Notes: a model not told the origin generated them from the sequence alone. A stretch of DNA of 37,848 nucleotides from Comamonadaceae bacterium (GCA_947452325.1 CANGCZ010000002.1:1-37848); one strand, 5' to 3'. Positions 15,390 to 24,178 are shown, counted from the stretch's first letter. Numbers and translations: made by a program.

Positions 15390-16151
15390 TTACTGATCTG
15401 CTTCGCCGGGCATGGCAGCTTCGCGCAGCTTGACCGGTTTGGCCTTGGATTTGCGAAACCGGATATTGAGCAACTCGACGCCAAAAGAGAAAGCCATGGC
15501 GAAGTAAACATAGCCCTTGGGCACATGGTGGCCAAAGCCCTCGGCGACCAGCACCACGCCAACCACCACCAGAAAGCTCAGCGCCAGCATTTTGATGGAC
15601 GGGTGCGTGTCGACAAATTCGCCAATAGAGCGTGCAAACATCATCATCATGCCCAGAGAAATGACTACGGCGGCAATCATGATGCGTACATCGTCGACCA
15701 TGCCGACTGCGGTGATGATGGAGTCGAGCGAGAACACCAAATCGATGACGATGATCTGGGCAATGGTTGCGCTCAAGCTCACCTTGGGTTTGACATGGGC
15801 TGCCGGGTCTTCGTTCTCGCCTTCCAGCGAGTGGTGGATTTCGCCGGTGCTCTTCCAGATCAAAAACAGACCACCTGCCAGCAATATCAGGTCGCGACCG
15901 GAGAAAGCTTGTGACCCAACGGTGATCAAGGGCTCGACCAGGCCAATGATGTAAGACAAGAGCATCAGCAGCGCGATGCGCAAAAACATGGCCATGAACA
16001 AACCGATGCGCCTGGCTATTTCCTGCTTGTCACTCGGCAGTTTGCTGACCAATATAGAAATGAAAATGATGTTGTCTATACCCAGCACCAGTTCCAGAGC
16101 GGTCAGGGTGGCCAGCGCCATCCACATGTTCGGGTCAGTCAGCAGTTCCAT
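15390..16151 (-). CDS. TerC family integral membrane protein
   Basis: A 253-residue membrane protein with about seven helices. The family signature is clear: ELVLGIDNIIFISIL near the N-terminus and VIDLVFSLDSIITAVGM in the middle, with the acidic residues (D, N, E in LGIDN and FSLDS) conserved in TerC/Alx metal transporters. A charged cytoplasmic loop (EGENEDPAAHVKPK) separates the halves. Family members export or distribute Mn2+ or supply metals to exported proteins; the specific role here is not known. A basic C-terminal tail of about 20 residues follows the last helix. It lies 59 bases downstream of the PAP2 pair on the same strand and could be co-transcribed. Confidence 0.93.
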   Translation of the reverse strand: MELLTDPNMWMALATLTALELVLGIDNIIFISILVSKLPSDKQEIARRIGLFMAMFLRIALLMLLSYIIGLVEPLITVGSQAFSGRDLILLAGGLFLIWKSTGEIHHSLEGENEDPAAHVKPKVSLSATIAQIIVIDLVFSLDSIITAVGMVDDVRIMIAAVVISLGMMMMFARSIGEFVDTHPSIKMLALSFLVVVGVVLVAEGFGHHVPKGYVYFAMAFSFGVELLNIRFRKSKAKPVKLREAAMPGEADQ

Positions 16152-16210
16152 AGTGTTTTATTTGACATGTAAAAAACCAGACTTTAGCCCATGGCTTGCA
16201 AACCCCGGTT

Positions 16211-16930
16211 TTATGGGGTTGATGGCATGGCCGGGTGCAATGCCTTTTTGCGCCGCCAACGCCAGCGCAACCACAGGCTGCGTATGGCTTGCGTGGTGAG
16301 CCAGATCACCCAGCCGGAAAACACCACGTCACTCAAAAAATGGCCGCCTTGCATGATGCGGGCTGCACCGATGAAACTGCCTGCCGCTACACCTGCCGCC
16401 AGCCAAGTCAGACGGCGTCGGCGCGGGCCCCACATGCCCCAAGCCATCCAGACAAAGCCACCGGCCGCATGGCCGCTGACAAACGAGCAATTGAGTTCGC
16501 ACAATGGGCGGTAATGAAAGGCCGGGACAAAATCCTGGTCGCCGGTGAATACATGGGTCTGGTAGGGGTGAGGTCGGCCGAAATGGTCTTTGAGTGCCCA
16601 ATCAACCGCTACGCCCAGACCCAACGCGACCACCAGCAGCCAAGCCCACATGCTTGTGCGCACACGCAGCCCGGGCCAGCCCGGACGCAACCATTGGAGG
16701 AACAAGGCCGACACCATGATCAGCCCCAGCCACTGGTTGATCACCGGTGTGTCGTCGTAAGCCCATTTGACCCAAGGCAAAGCGTTGGCCGGAAATTGCT
16801 GGTGCACGGGGTCAAAAAAAGCCTGAGTGACGATCAAGTCCAGTCCTGGCCAGACCAGAAAAAGCACCACGCTGGCAAGCAGTAACAGCCAGGCTGGCCA
16901 TAAACGGCGATGGCGTGTTTTCAAGTCCAT
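16211..16930 (-). CDS. PAP2-family phosphatase (LpxE-like)
   Basis: A 239-residue membrane protein with about five or six helices and the three PAP2 acid phosphatase motifs: KDHFGRPHP (motif 1), CSFVSGHAAGG (motif 2) and ARIMQGGHFLSDV (motif 3, catalytic His). The Cys-Glu-Leu-Asn-Cys loop before motif 2 and the layout resemble lipid A/phospholipid phosphatases. The active site should face the periplasm and remove phosphate from a lipid phosphate or diphosphate such as undecaprenyl diphosphate. The start overlaps the end of another PAP2 gene by 10 bases, so the two are co-translated. The C-terminus is strongly basic (RWRWRRKKA). Confidence 0.88.
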   Translation of the reverse strand: MDLKTRHRRLWPAWLLLLASVVLFLVWPGLDLIVTQAFFDPVHQQFPANALPWVKWAYDDTPVINQWLGLIMVSALFLQWLRPGWPGLRVRTSMWAWLLVVALGLGVAVDWALKDHFGRPHPYQTHVFTGDQDFVPAFHYRPLCELNCSFVSGHAAGGFVWMAWGMWGPRRRRLTWLAAGVAAGSFIGAARIMQGGHFLSDVVFSGWVIWLTTQAIRSLWLRWRWRRKKALHPAMPSTP

Positions 16931-17730
16931 GCTTGACGGCGAATGAATGACAGCCTGGACATGGCCCCGGCAATACCGACCGTAGCGATCAGGTCAAACG
17001 CCAGGCGCTCAGCGGATGTGGCCGTGCTGGTGGTGAGCAAATAGCCGACCAGCGTGATTTCGGTCAACAACAAGCACCACTGGGACGATCGTGTTTGCAA
17101 ACGGGCTTGCCATGGTTGTAAGTTTTCCCAGCGCTGAGCCGTCCAGGCCACCGCCAGGCCCGCACCGGCACCGGCCAGTACGTCGGCCGGCCAGTGCGCA
17201 CCGACCATGACACGAGAAAGCGCCACCAGACAGGCCAGTGAAATCAGCAGCGTGGCCAACAGCCAGTGGCGGGCTTTGAAGGGAAAGCACAGAAGCAGCA
17301 CGCCTGTGGCTGCAAACACAGTCAGGCTGTGACCTGAAGGCATGGAGTTGGCTCCCGCAGGGGGCTGGCCTATGCTGTTCAACAATCCGGCCTCTATCAC
17401 CCCCAGCGGGCGTGGCGACGCCACCCAGGATTTGAGCAAAGGGGAAAGCAGTGAACCGATCAGGAAAATTTTCAGGCTGAGCGCATTGCCGCATTGGCTG
17501 AAACGGGTGATCACCAGCAGCAACAGTAACGCTGCGCCAGCTTCGCCGAATTGGGTGATGAAAGACCAGTGATTGTCAAAACCCGGCGTCAGGTGGTTGA
17601 GCCACAGCATGGCTTGCAGATTCATTGTGGAATTGAATAGCAACAGACCGCTGAGAATGAAGGTGCCGGAAAGTATCAATAGCAAAATAGGCAGAAGCGG
17701 CTTGTCCGGTGCAGGAATTGGCTGGAACAT
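16921..17730 (-). CDS. PAP2-family phosphatase, second copy
   Basis: A 269-residue membrane protein with PAP2 motifs: KSWVASPRP (motif 1), SMPSGHSLTVF (motif 2) and SRVMVGAHWPADVLAG (motif 3). An N-terminal helix precedes the long loop typical of undecaprenyl-diphosphatase/phosphatidylglycerophosphatase relatives, and two extra hydrophobic segments follow motif 3. It is clearly different in sequence from the PAP2 protein encoded immediately downstream, so this is a pair of related functions rather than a recent tandem duplication. ATG at 17730 is chosen; a TTG two codons earlier is possible. It is divergent from the SET-domain gene (77 bases between). Confidence 0.86.
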   Translation of the reverse strand: MFQPIPAPDKPLLPILLLILSGTFILSGLLLFNSTMNLQAMLWLNHLTPGFDNHWSFITQFGEAGAALLLLLVITRFSQCGNALSLKIFLIGSLLSPLLKSWVASPRPLGVIEAGLLNSIGQPPAGANSMPSGHSLTVFAATGVLLLCFPFKARHWLLATLLISLACLVALSRVMVGAHWPADVLAGAGAGLAVAWTAQRWENLQPWQARLQTRSSQWCLLLTEITLVGYLLTTSTATSAERLAFDLIATVGIAGAMSRLSFIRRQAWT

Positions 17731-17807
17731 CGGCAAGATTGTAAGCAGAGGCTAAACCCGCGAGTCTGCATTGGTTATAGTTCCATTTATCCGAGAAAGT
17801 GCCTGCC

Positions 17808-18227
17808 ATGCCTACGACCAAGAAGAAAATCCTCCAGCATCTGGAATCAGAAATATTTTGCAAGCTCGGTGTGTCGCCGATCCACGGCATAGGGGTGTTT
17901 GCCTTGCGGCCCATTCCAAAGGGCATCAATCCCATGAAAAGTTATTTGCGCTACAAGGAAATTGACATCAATAAAAAAGACATCAAAGACCTGCCCAAAG
18001 GGGTGCGCAGTCAAATAGATATGTTTTGCTTTTACGACAGGAAAACCGTCAGTATTCCCAGCATAGGCCTGAATTCATTTGACCTGGCGGTTTACCTCAA
18101 CCATTCCAAGCAGCCCAATTTGCGTTTCAAGAAAAACGGATCGCTGGAAAGCCTCACGCACATTGCTGAAGGCGAAGAGCTATTTATCGATTACGACATC
18201 AGCTTCGGCGAAAAGCATTATTTCTGA
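17808..18227 (+). CDS. Small SET-domain protein (putative lysine methyltransferase)
   Basis: A 139-residue protein that is little more than a SET core. Seen: SPIHGIGVFALRPIPKG (residues 23-39; the G-x-G SAM-binding segment), YLNHSKQPNLRF (96-107; the NHS-x2-PN motif) and GEELFIDYD (122-130; the catalytic Tyr region). SET enzymes transfer a methyl group from SAM to lysine; stand-alone short SET proteins occur in bacteria and the target is unknown. GAGAAAG lies about 8 bases before the ATG. Its stop directly abuts that of the convergent acyltransferase gene. The base composition looks more A/T-rich than the sox and paa genes, which could suggest transfer. Confidence 0.83.
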   Translation: MPTTKKKILQHLESEIFCKLGVSPIHGIGVFALRPIPKGINPMKSYLRYKEIDINKKDIKDLPKGVRSQIDMFCFYDRKTVSIPSIGLNSFDLAVYLNHSKQPNLRFKKNGSLESLTHIAEGEELFIDYDISFGEKHYF

Positions 18228-19139
18228 TCAACCGGCCATCGCCATCGCACTGTGCTCGTTGGCGGTGCGGTGATCCACCTGCGGGTGACGGTAGATCTGG
18301 TTCAATTCATGCGGCTTGAAGTCGGTGATCAACGGTGAAGTCGGGTCGGTGGCCAAAGGATGATCGGGGTCAATCAAGGCCAGCGCATAAATAGGTTCAA
18401 AGTCTGTGACGAACAAAGCCTTGTAGCCATAGTCGTCCACCGGGCCGAGGTTGTAATAACGCAAGCCGTTTTTCTGTGCCCAGCGGCAAGCCTGCAAACA
18501 AGCGTAAATACCAGGAGAACGGTTTTTGTAGTCTCGATTCCACTGACAGAAACTGCCGTACAACTGGTTGTATTGAGGCAGCAAAATAGACACGTCGGTC
18601 AACACCAGTTCGCCCTCGGGGCTGTGTACACGAAGTATCAGCACATCCAGGTTGCGTACATAGTCAACAAAGCCTTCAACTTCGCGGTCATCAATGTAGT
18701 AATTGGCGAAATGCTCGCCGCCCATCTCGAACATGTCTTCAACGGTTAACTCGCAGCCGGGTATGACTTCTTCGGTGTAGACAAAATTTTTGTACTGCTT
18801 GTCGTATTCGCGGAATTTGCGCTCACGGCGGGCTTCGGTCCAGAAGGCTTCATCCATGGTGTTGACCAAGCCGTATTTGTCATTGATAGGGACACCGAAG
18901 GGGCTGTCAGGCGGCAGGGCGTAGACCACAAAAGGGCGAGGGGCCGAGTCCAGCATTTCCAAGGTCACATTGATATAGGGGCAAAGTGCATCCCAGCGGG
19001 TGGTGTAGTAAAGAATGTCGTTGTGCTCACTTTCAACCAGCAGGTTGTCTTCAGTCCAGCTCTGGTTTCCGATTTCATACACCTTGGGGGTAGCGGAAAA
19101 CGCTTGCGCAGGTTTGAATTGGTAAAGCATGCCATTCAT
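18228..19139 (-). CDS. GNAT/Bpt-like acyltransferase-fold protein
   Basis: A 303-residue soluble protein. I did not recognise a named family with certainty. The region about 175-250 (LTDVSILLPQYNQLYGSF, RSPGIYACLQACRWAQKNGLRYYNLGP, then YKALF) resembles the C-terminal half of bacterial arginyl/leucyl-tRNA-protein transferases (Bpt/Ate) and other GNAT-fold aminoacyl or acyl transferases: a short strand, then the helix SLGTYAxL, then YVYLGY and YKARF in those proteins. The N-terminal part lacks the Cys motif of Ate/Bpt. It lies 10 bases after the YkgJ-type gene; its Shine-Dalgarno (AAAGG) overlaps that gene's end, so they form one operon. Acyl or aminoacyl modification of a target is inference. 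Confidence 0.6.
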   Translation of the reverse strand: MNGMLYQFKPAQAFSATPKVYEIGNQSWTEDNLLVESEHNDILYYTTRWDALCPYINVTLEMLDSAPRPFVVYALPPDSPFGVPINDKYGLVNTMDEAFWTEARRERKFREYDKQYKNFVYTEEVIPGCELTVEDMFEMGGEHFANYYIDDREVEGFVDYVRNLDVLILRVHSPEGELVLTDVSILLPQYNQLYGSFCQWNRDYKNRSPGIYACLQACRWAQKNGLRYYNLGPVDDYGYKALFVTDFEPIYALALIDPDHPLATDPTSPLITDFKPHELNQIYRHPQVDHRTANEHSAMAMAG

Positions 19140-19149
19140 GTTGTTGCCT

Positions 19150-19608
19150 TTATGTATGTGATTTTTTTTTGAATTGTTTTGTTGTGGAATGTAACGCAGG
19201 AATCTTTTTCAAGTCGAAATAAGTCACGTCAACCGCGTGGTTCTTTTTCAAGAATTTAGGATCGGTTTGCTCCAATTGCGAAATAGTTTCTTGCATGCGC
19301 GACAAATGCAGGGATGCATCGCTGTCAGCATCTTTTAATCCCAGCATGTAATCGTCCATCAGCGGACAGTCGGTGTCGAAATAAAAACTTTTGTTCTTGG
19401 GGTTGTAACTGAGAGGGTAAAGACTGCAGCCGAATGGTTTCTCCGTACCCATGTTGCAGCCCTGGGGGCCCAGGTGTTCACAGCGGGTTTCTATGCAGAC
19501 CGAGCCTAATTTTTTCTTTTCTGTGCTGGTCAGCGTTATATCTAGAGGCGGATAACCCGCTTCGACGTTGCAACATCGTTGGCATTCGGCACAGTGGTCA
19601 AACAACAC
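19150..19608 (-). CDS. YkgJ-type cysteine-rich metal/cluster-binding protein
   Basis: A 152-residue protein starting with the CxxCxxCC motif (Cys6, Cys9, Cys12, Cys13) followed by Cys38, Cys43, Cys51, Cys61 and Cys81. This is the layout of the YkgJ/Fe-S (zinc or iron chelating, CxCxxC-family) proteins; the segment TEKPFGCSLYPL is typical. The cysteines probably bind a metal or Fe-S cluster in the cytoplasm. The start is GTG with a strong GAGGGAG Shine-Dalgarno. A good sigma-70 promoter is visible upstream (19699-19727). The downstream partner is the acyltransferase-like gene; YkgJ-family proteins often accompany modification enzymes, but the role here is not established. Confidence 0.8.
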   Translation of the reverse strand: MLFDHCAECQRCCNVEAGYPPLDITLTSTEKKKLGSVCIETRCEHLGPQGCNMGTEKPFGCSLYPLSYNPKNKSFYFDTDCPLMDDYMLGLKDADSDASLHLSRMQETISQLEQTDPKFLKKNHAVDVTYFDLKKIPALHSTTKQFKKKSHT

Positions 19609-19698
19609 GCAAATACTCCCTCAAGGGCAGATTGTTTCGGTTGTCATGCACCGCAAAAAAACGTAGGTGTGTCATCTAGCGTGGCAAAAAGTTGCGGA

Positions 19699-19727
19699 AT
19701 TATTGACGTTTTGTCATATTGAGTCAA
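19699..19727 (-). promoter_or_regulatory. Sigma-70 promoter for the YkgJ-acyltransferase operon
   Basis: On the minus strand TTGACT (19722-19727) and AATAAT (19699-19704) are separated by exactly 17 bases, each one mismatch from consensus. Transcription would begin near 19692, leaving a leader of about 85 bases before the GTG start at 19608. The spacer contains a short inverted repeat TGAC/GTCA. The surrounding 19680-19830 stretch is A/T-rich and has no open frame of note. Confidence 0.55.
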
Positions 19728-19827
19728 GAAATGATTAATTTACTAAATTTCACTTTTTCGAGAATTTGCAAATCAACGACAACACCTGTTTTTTGAACAA
19801 CCCAGCCATGGCACTTTTTGAATGAAC

Positions 19828-20985
19828 TTAATGTTTTGCTTCAACTGTGCTGATTTGCACGGTGTCACCTTGTGCCACACCATCGGGTGGATTTTCTATG
19901 ACTTTGTCGCCAGCCTGCACACCAGAGAGGATTTCAACCTTGCTGCCGTGGTCACGTGCAATGACGATGGGTTTGAGTTCGACTTTATTTTGGGGATTCA
20001 CCGTTGCCACCGCAATACCCGCTTTAGAGAAGATCAATGCGCTCGGCGGAAGAGTGAAGCGGTCTGCGGCTGCGTCTATGTCAAAGCTGACGCTGGCAAA
20101 ACCGCCGGACAGGAATTCATTCCTCGGGGTGTCCACTGCCAATTTAATCAGCATGCTGCCGGAATTGGTGTTGATAGCTTGCGACATGGTTAAAACGGAA
20201 GCGGTGAACACCTTGCCGGGCAGACTGGGCAGCGTGAACTTGGCCTTGCTGCCTTGGCGAATGGATAGCACCTGACTTTGCGGAATGCTGACATACAAGC
20301 GCTGTAGTTTGGTGTCTGTCACGACAAACAGTTCTCTGCCAGGGTCGCTGGCGGTGTTGATCAATGCACCAACTTCAGTATTGCGTGCTGTCACGACACC
20401 ATCAAAAGGAGAAACAATTCGGGCGAAGTTTTTCAGGGAAAGCAAGCGGTTGACATTGGCTTGTGAAGCATTGACCGCTGCCAGCTTGGCGTTGTAGTCG
20501 CCGACCTTTTCCTCTACAGCTTGGGAAGAAACGAAATTGGCAGCTTCCAAAGATTTCCAGCGCTTGGCGGTGTTCTCTGACAAGACTGCGTTGGCCTGGG
20601 TGGTGGCCAATTCGGCTTTGGCTTGCAAGATTTGCTGGTCCAGGTCCGGCGTGTCGATTTCAGCCAGCAGTTGACCTGCTTTGACTGGCGTGCCTATTTC
20701 AGTTTTCCAGCTTTTCAAGTATCCGCTGACACGTGCGTAAATCGGTGCGCGCGGGGCTTCGAAACGACCGGGCAAGGACAATAAACCGGCTTCAGTGACA
20801 GGTATAGGTGAAATCACGCTGACCACGGTCAAGGCTTGTTTTTCCGTGTTGGCTTTCAGTTGGGCCGCATCGGTGGAACGGACATGCAGTCCATTGATCA
20901 CAATGCCGCCAGCTACCAAAGCGAATACAACGGCCGAGGTCCATAAATAACCACGGGAAACACGGCGGGTAGAAAAATCAGACAT
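19828..20985 (-). CDS. RND efflux periplasmic adaptor (membrane fusion protein)
   Basis: A 385-residue HlyD/AcrA-type adaptor. An N-terminal membrane anchor (about 12-31) is followed by a first half-lipoyl strand pair (ARVSGYLKSWKTEIGTPVKAGQLLAEIDTPDLDQQI), a coiled-coil hairpin (about 115-170), the second lipoyl half (ARIVSPFDGVVTARNTEVGALI) and beta-barrel and membrane-proximal domains. It joins the RND pump to an outer-membrane channel. It overlaps the end of the permease gene by 8 bases and lies downstream of it, the reverse of the usual acrA-acrB order. ATG at 20985 with TGGAG upstream is chosen over a longer in-frame extension that lies inside the permease gene. No outer-membrane factor gene is nearby. 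Confidence 0.92.
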   Translation of the reverse strand: MSDFSTRRVSRGYLWTSAVVFALVAGGIVINGLHVRSTDAAQLKANTEKQALTVVSVISPIPVTEAGLLSLPGRFEAPRAPIYARVSGYLKSWKTEIGTPVKAGQLLAEIDTPDLDQQILQAKAELATTQANAVLSENTAKRWKSLEAANFVSSQAVEEKVGDYNAKLAAVNASQANVNRLLSLKNFARIVSPFDGVVTARNTEVGALINTASDPGRELFVVTDTKLQRLYVSIPQSQVLSIRQGSKAKFTLPSLPGKVFTASVLTMSQAINTNSGSMLIKLAVDTPRNEFLSGGFASVSFDIDAAADRFTLPPSALIFSKAGIAVATVNPQNKVELKPIVIARDHGSKVEILSGVQAGDKVIENPPDGVAQGDTVQISTVEAKH

Positions 20986-23900
20986 GACGAACTCCAGGGG
21001 AAAGCGGTGCGATTTTGGAAGGGCGGTGACGCGAATGCACCATGCTAAATAACAAAGGAACCAAAATAAGAGTGGCCACAGTGGCAAATGTCAGACCACC
21101 AATGACAGCACGGCCCAGTGGTGCATTTTGCTCACCGCCTTCGCCCAGGCCCAGGGACATGGGAATCATGCCGATGATCATGGCCAGCGCTGTCATGAGC
21201 ACCGGGCGGAAACGCACAAATCCGGCTTCCAGCGCTGCGGCCACAGGGTCGCCAAGTGCATCCAGGCGCTCACGCGCAAAGCTGATCACAAGCACGCTGT
21301 TGGCGGTGGCCACACCCATGCACATGATGGCGCCGGTGAGTGCGGGCACGGATAAGGTGGTGCGGGTGGTAAACAACATCCACACAATGCCTGCGATGGC
21401 CGACGGTAACGCACTGATGATGACGAAGGGGTCACGCCAGGATTGGAAATTGACCACAATCAAAAAGTAAATCAGCGCAATCGCGCCGACCAGTCCCCAT
21501 AACAAACCAGAAAATGCTTTTTCCATGGTGCGGACTTGACCCAACAGCACAACTTTGCTGCCTTTGGGCAAAGCCGCTTCGGTGTCTGCAATGGCTTTGC
21601 GAACTTCTGTGGCCACGCTGGCCAGGTCGGTGTCCTGCGAGGTGGCGTGTATTTGCACCATCGATTGAATATCGTATTGACTGACCAAATCGTTTTTGGT
21701 GGTGCGGTTGAAACTGGCCACTGAACCTAGCACTTGTTGGCTGTTGCCGTTACCCGAAATGATGGGCAAATTGGCCAGCGAGTCCAGCGAGTCCAGGTTG
21801 TACTGCGGTGCTTGCATCACGATGCTGTAAGACACACCATTGGCTGGATTCAACCAATAGGTGGGAGCCACTTGGCTGCTGCCGGCCAGATTGACCACCA
21901 GGTTGTTGGTCACATCTCTGGGAGTGATTCCCATGTCCAAGGCTTGTGAACGGTCCATGTTGACTTCAAACACCGGACTTCTGGCGGACTGCTGTGTACG
22001 CACATCAGCGATGCCAGGAATCTGACGGATCTTTTTCAGCAAGGTGTTGGCGTATTCAAAGTTGGCGCTTAAGTTGGCGCCGCGAATTTGAATGTCAATC
22101 GGTGCGGGGGCACCGAAATTCAGAATCTGGCTGACGATATCAGCCGGAGGAAAGTAAAAAGTAGTGTCTGGGAATGCCGCAGGCAATGTTTTGCGAAGTT
22201 GGCGCACATAGTCAGCGGTGGGTACGTGTTCTTTGCGCAAAGCAATTTGTATGTCCCCGTCCATGGTACCGATCACGCCGGTGTTGTTGTAAATCGTATT
22301 GATCCAACTCGGAGGAAGACCGATGTTGTCAACCAGAGTAACGATTTCTTCAGAGGGAATGACTTTTTGTATGGCTTTTTCAATGTGCGCAAACCGTGCA
22401 GCCGTTTCTTCCACCCGGGTGCCTATGGGCACGCGAACGTGTAAGAGTATTTGTCCGCCGTCGACGTCCGGGAAAAAATTGCTACCCAGGTAAGGGACCA
22501 AGGCGAACGAAGCCATCACAAACCCCATGAAACCGATGACGATGGGCCAGCGGGTTTGCAGACAGGCACCCAGCAGGTTTTTGTAGCTGTCGCGGATACT
22601 TTCAAAACGGGCTTCAAAACCGCGCTGCAGCATGACAATCGGATTGCGGGTGCGCGGCAAACCGAAACTGCCATGCATATCGGTATGGGCAGCATGCGGT
22701 TTGAGCAGGTAATTGGCCATGGTCGGCACCAAAGTGCGCGACAGGAAGAAAGACAAGACCATGGCCAGCATCACGGCCAGGGCCAAGGGTACAAACAGAA
22801 AACGTGACACGCCTTCCAGGAAGAACATGGGAACAAACACAATACAAACGCAGAGCATGGAGACAAAAGCCGGGGTCACGATTTGTGCCGCACCGTCAAG
22901 AATGGCGGTCTCTACCGGTTTGCCTTGTTCCAGATGCCAGTTAATGCTTTCAATAGTGACGGTTGCGTCGTCTACCAGGATACCGACGGCCAAAGCCAAT
23001 CCTCCCAGCGTCATGATGTTGAGGGTTTCACCCAAAGCATACAAACCGACGATGGCGCCCATGATGGAAAGCGGGATAGACACAGCAACAATCAAGGTCG
23101 ATCGCCAACTGCCTAAAAAAAGAAAAATCATGATGCTGGTAAGCGCCGCAGCGATCATGGCCTCAACGGCTACGCCTTTGATGGCGGCTCGCACAAACAG
23201 TGATTGGTCGTTGATGGGCTGCACCGTCAGTGTGGGCGGCAAGGTGGCTTTCATGCTATCGAGTTTGTCGCGGATACCGTCAACAATAGACAGCGTAGAC
23301 GTGGTGCCGTTTTTCAACACCGACATCAGCACCGACCGGTTGCCATTCACATGAACAATATTGGTTTGCGGTGAATTGCCGTCGTGTACGTTGGCGACAT
23401 CACGCACATAAACCATGGCACCGTTGACGGATTTGACCGGCAGGTCGGCCATGTCTTTGATATTGACAGCCGCGTTATTCAGGTTGATGGAGTATTCCAG
23501 CGAGTCGATTTTTTGCGTGCCGACGGGAATGATGATGTTTTGACTGGCCAGCGCATTGGCCACATCTTGCGCACTCAGGCCCAGGGATTGCAGCTCTGGC
23601 AGTTTGAGGTCAACCTGTACCAGACGCATCTTGCCGCCGTACGGAAAAGGAATGGCCGCACCCGGCACCGTGACCAGAGGTGTGCGTACCAAGTTCAAGC
23701 CATAGTCGGCCAGGTTTTGTTCAGACAGGCCTTTGCCGGCCAGAGCCAATTGCAGAATCGGCACGGTGGAAGCGTTGTAATTGACGATCAGCGGCGGCAG
23801 CGCGCCGGGTGGCATTTGCCTGAGCATGGTTTGCGAAATAGCCGTCACCTGGGCGTTCGCAGTGGCAATGTTCACGCCGGGATGGAAGAAAATTTTGACA

Positions 23901-24178
23901 ATACCCAAGCCGTTGTAAGAGTTGGCCTCCAAGTGTTCAATGTCGTTGACTGTGGTGGTCAGTACGCGTTCGTACAAGGTGGTCATGCGACCTGCCATTT
24001 GGTCTGGCGGCAAACCGGTATAGGCCCAGGCCACAGCGATCACAGGGATGCGGATTTCAGGAAAAATGTCTGTAGGTGTTCTCAGGGCTGCAAGCGGACC
24101 CATGATCAACAGCAGCAAGGCCATCACGACAAACGTATACGGGCGCTTGAGCGCCAGACCTACAACATTGAACGACAT
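20978..24178 (-). CDS. RND efflux transporter permease (AcrB/HAE1 superfamily)
   Basis: A 1066-residue inner-membrane pump with the twelve-helix, two-porter-domain RND layout. It opens with SFNVVGLALKRPYTFVVMALLLLIMGPLAALRTPTDIFPEI, typical of the family. Around residues 395-415 is LAVGILVDDATVTIESI, with the paired Asp of the proton relay in helix 4. The second half has the expected GVATANSVLVISFARERL and GMIPMSLGLGEGGEQNAPLGRAVIGGL. It exchanges protons for export of substrates, probably lipophilic or aromatic compounds; the substrate cannot be told. AGAAAG precedes the ATG. No TetR or other local regulator is present; the divergent side is occupied by the end of paaX. Confidence 0.94.
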   Translation of the reverse strand: MSFNVVGLALKRPYTFVVMALLLLIMGPLAALRTPTDIFPEIRIPVIAVAWAYTGLPPDQMAGRMTTLYERVLTTTVNDIEHLEANSYNGLGIVKIFFHPGVNIATANAQVTAISQTMLRQMPPGALPPLIVNYNASTVPILQLALAGKGLSEQNLADYGLNLVRTPLVTVPGAAIPFPYGGKMRLVQVDLKLPELQSLGLSAQDVANALASQNIIIPVGTQKIDSLEYSINLNNAAVNIKDMADLPVKSVNGAMVYVRDVANVHDGNSPQTNIVHVNGNRSVLMSVLKNGTTSTLSIVDGIRDKLDSMKATLPPTLTVQPINDQSLFVRAAIKGVAVEAMIAAALTSIMIFLFLGSWRSTLIVAVSIPLSIMGAIVGLYALGETLNIMTLGGLALAVGILVDDATVTIESINWHLEQGKPVETAILDGAAQIVTPAFVSMLCVCIVFVPMFFLEGVSRFLFVPLALAVMLAMVLSFFLSRTLVPTMANYLLKPHAAHTDMHGSFGLPRTRNPIVMLQRGFEARFESIRDSYKNLLGACLQTRWPIVIGFMGFVMASFALVPYLGSNFFPDVDGGQILLHVRVPIGTRVEETAARFAHIEKAIQKVIPSEEIVTLVDNIGLPPSWINTIYNNTGVIGTMDGDIQIALRKEHVPTADYVRQLRKTLPAAFPDTTFYFPPADIVSQILNFGAPAPIDIQIRGANLSANFEYANTLLKKIRQIPGIADVRTQQSARSPVFEVNMDRSQALDMGITPRDVTNNLVVNLAGSSQVAPTYWLNPANGVSYSIVMQAPQYNLDSLDSLANLPIISGNGNSQQVLGSVASFNRTTKNDLVSQYDIQSMVQIHATSQDTDLASVATEVRKAIADTEAALPKGSKVVLLGQVRTMEKAFSGLLWGLVGAIALIYFLIVVNFQSWRDPFVIISALPSAIAGIVWMLFTTRTTLSVPALTGAIMCMGVATANSVLVISFARERLDALGDPVAAALEAGFVRFRPVLMTALAMIIGMIPMSLGLGEGGEQNAPLGRAVIGGLTFATVATLILVPLLFSMVHSRHRPSKIAPLSPGVRHV

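Noticed and set aside
16152..16210. Intrinsic terminator between the PAP2 pair and terC
   Set aside because: Short arms (AAACC/GGTTT, AGCC/GGCT) exist, and a T-run occurs later on the minus strand, but stem length and spacing do not make a convincing terminator.
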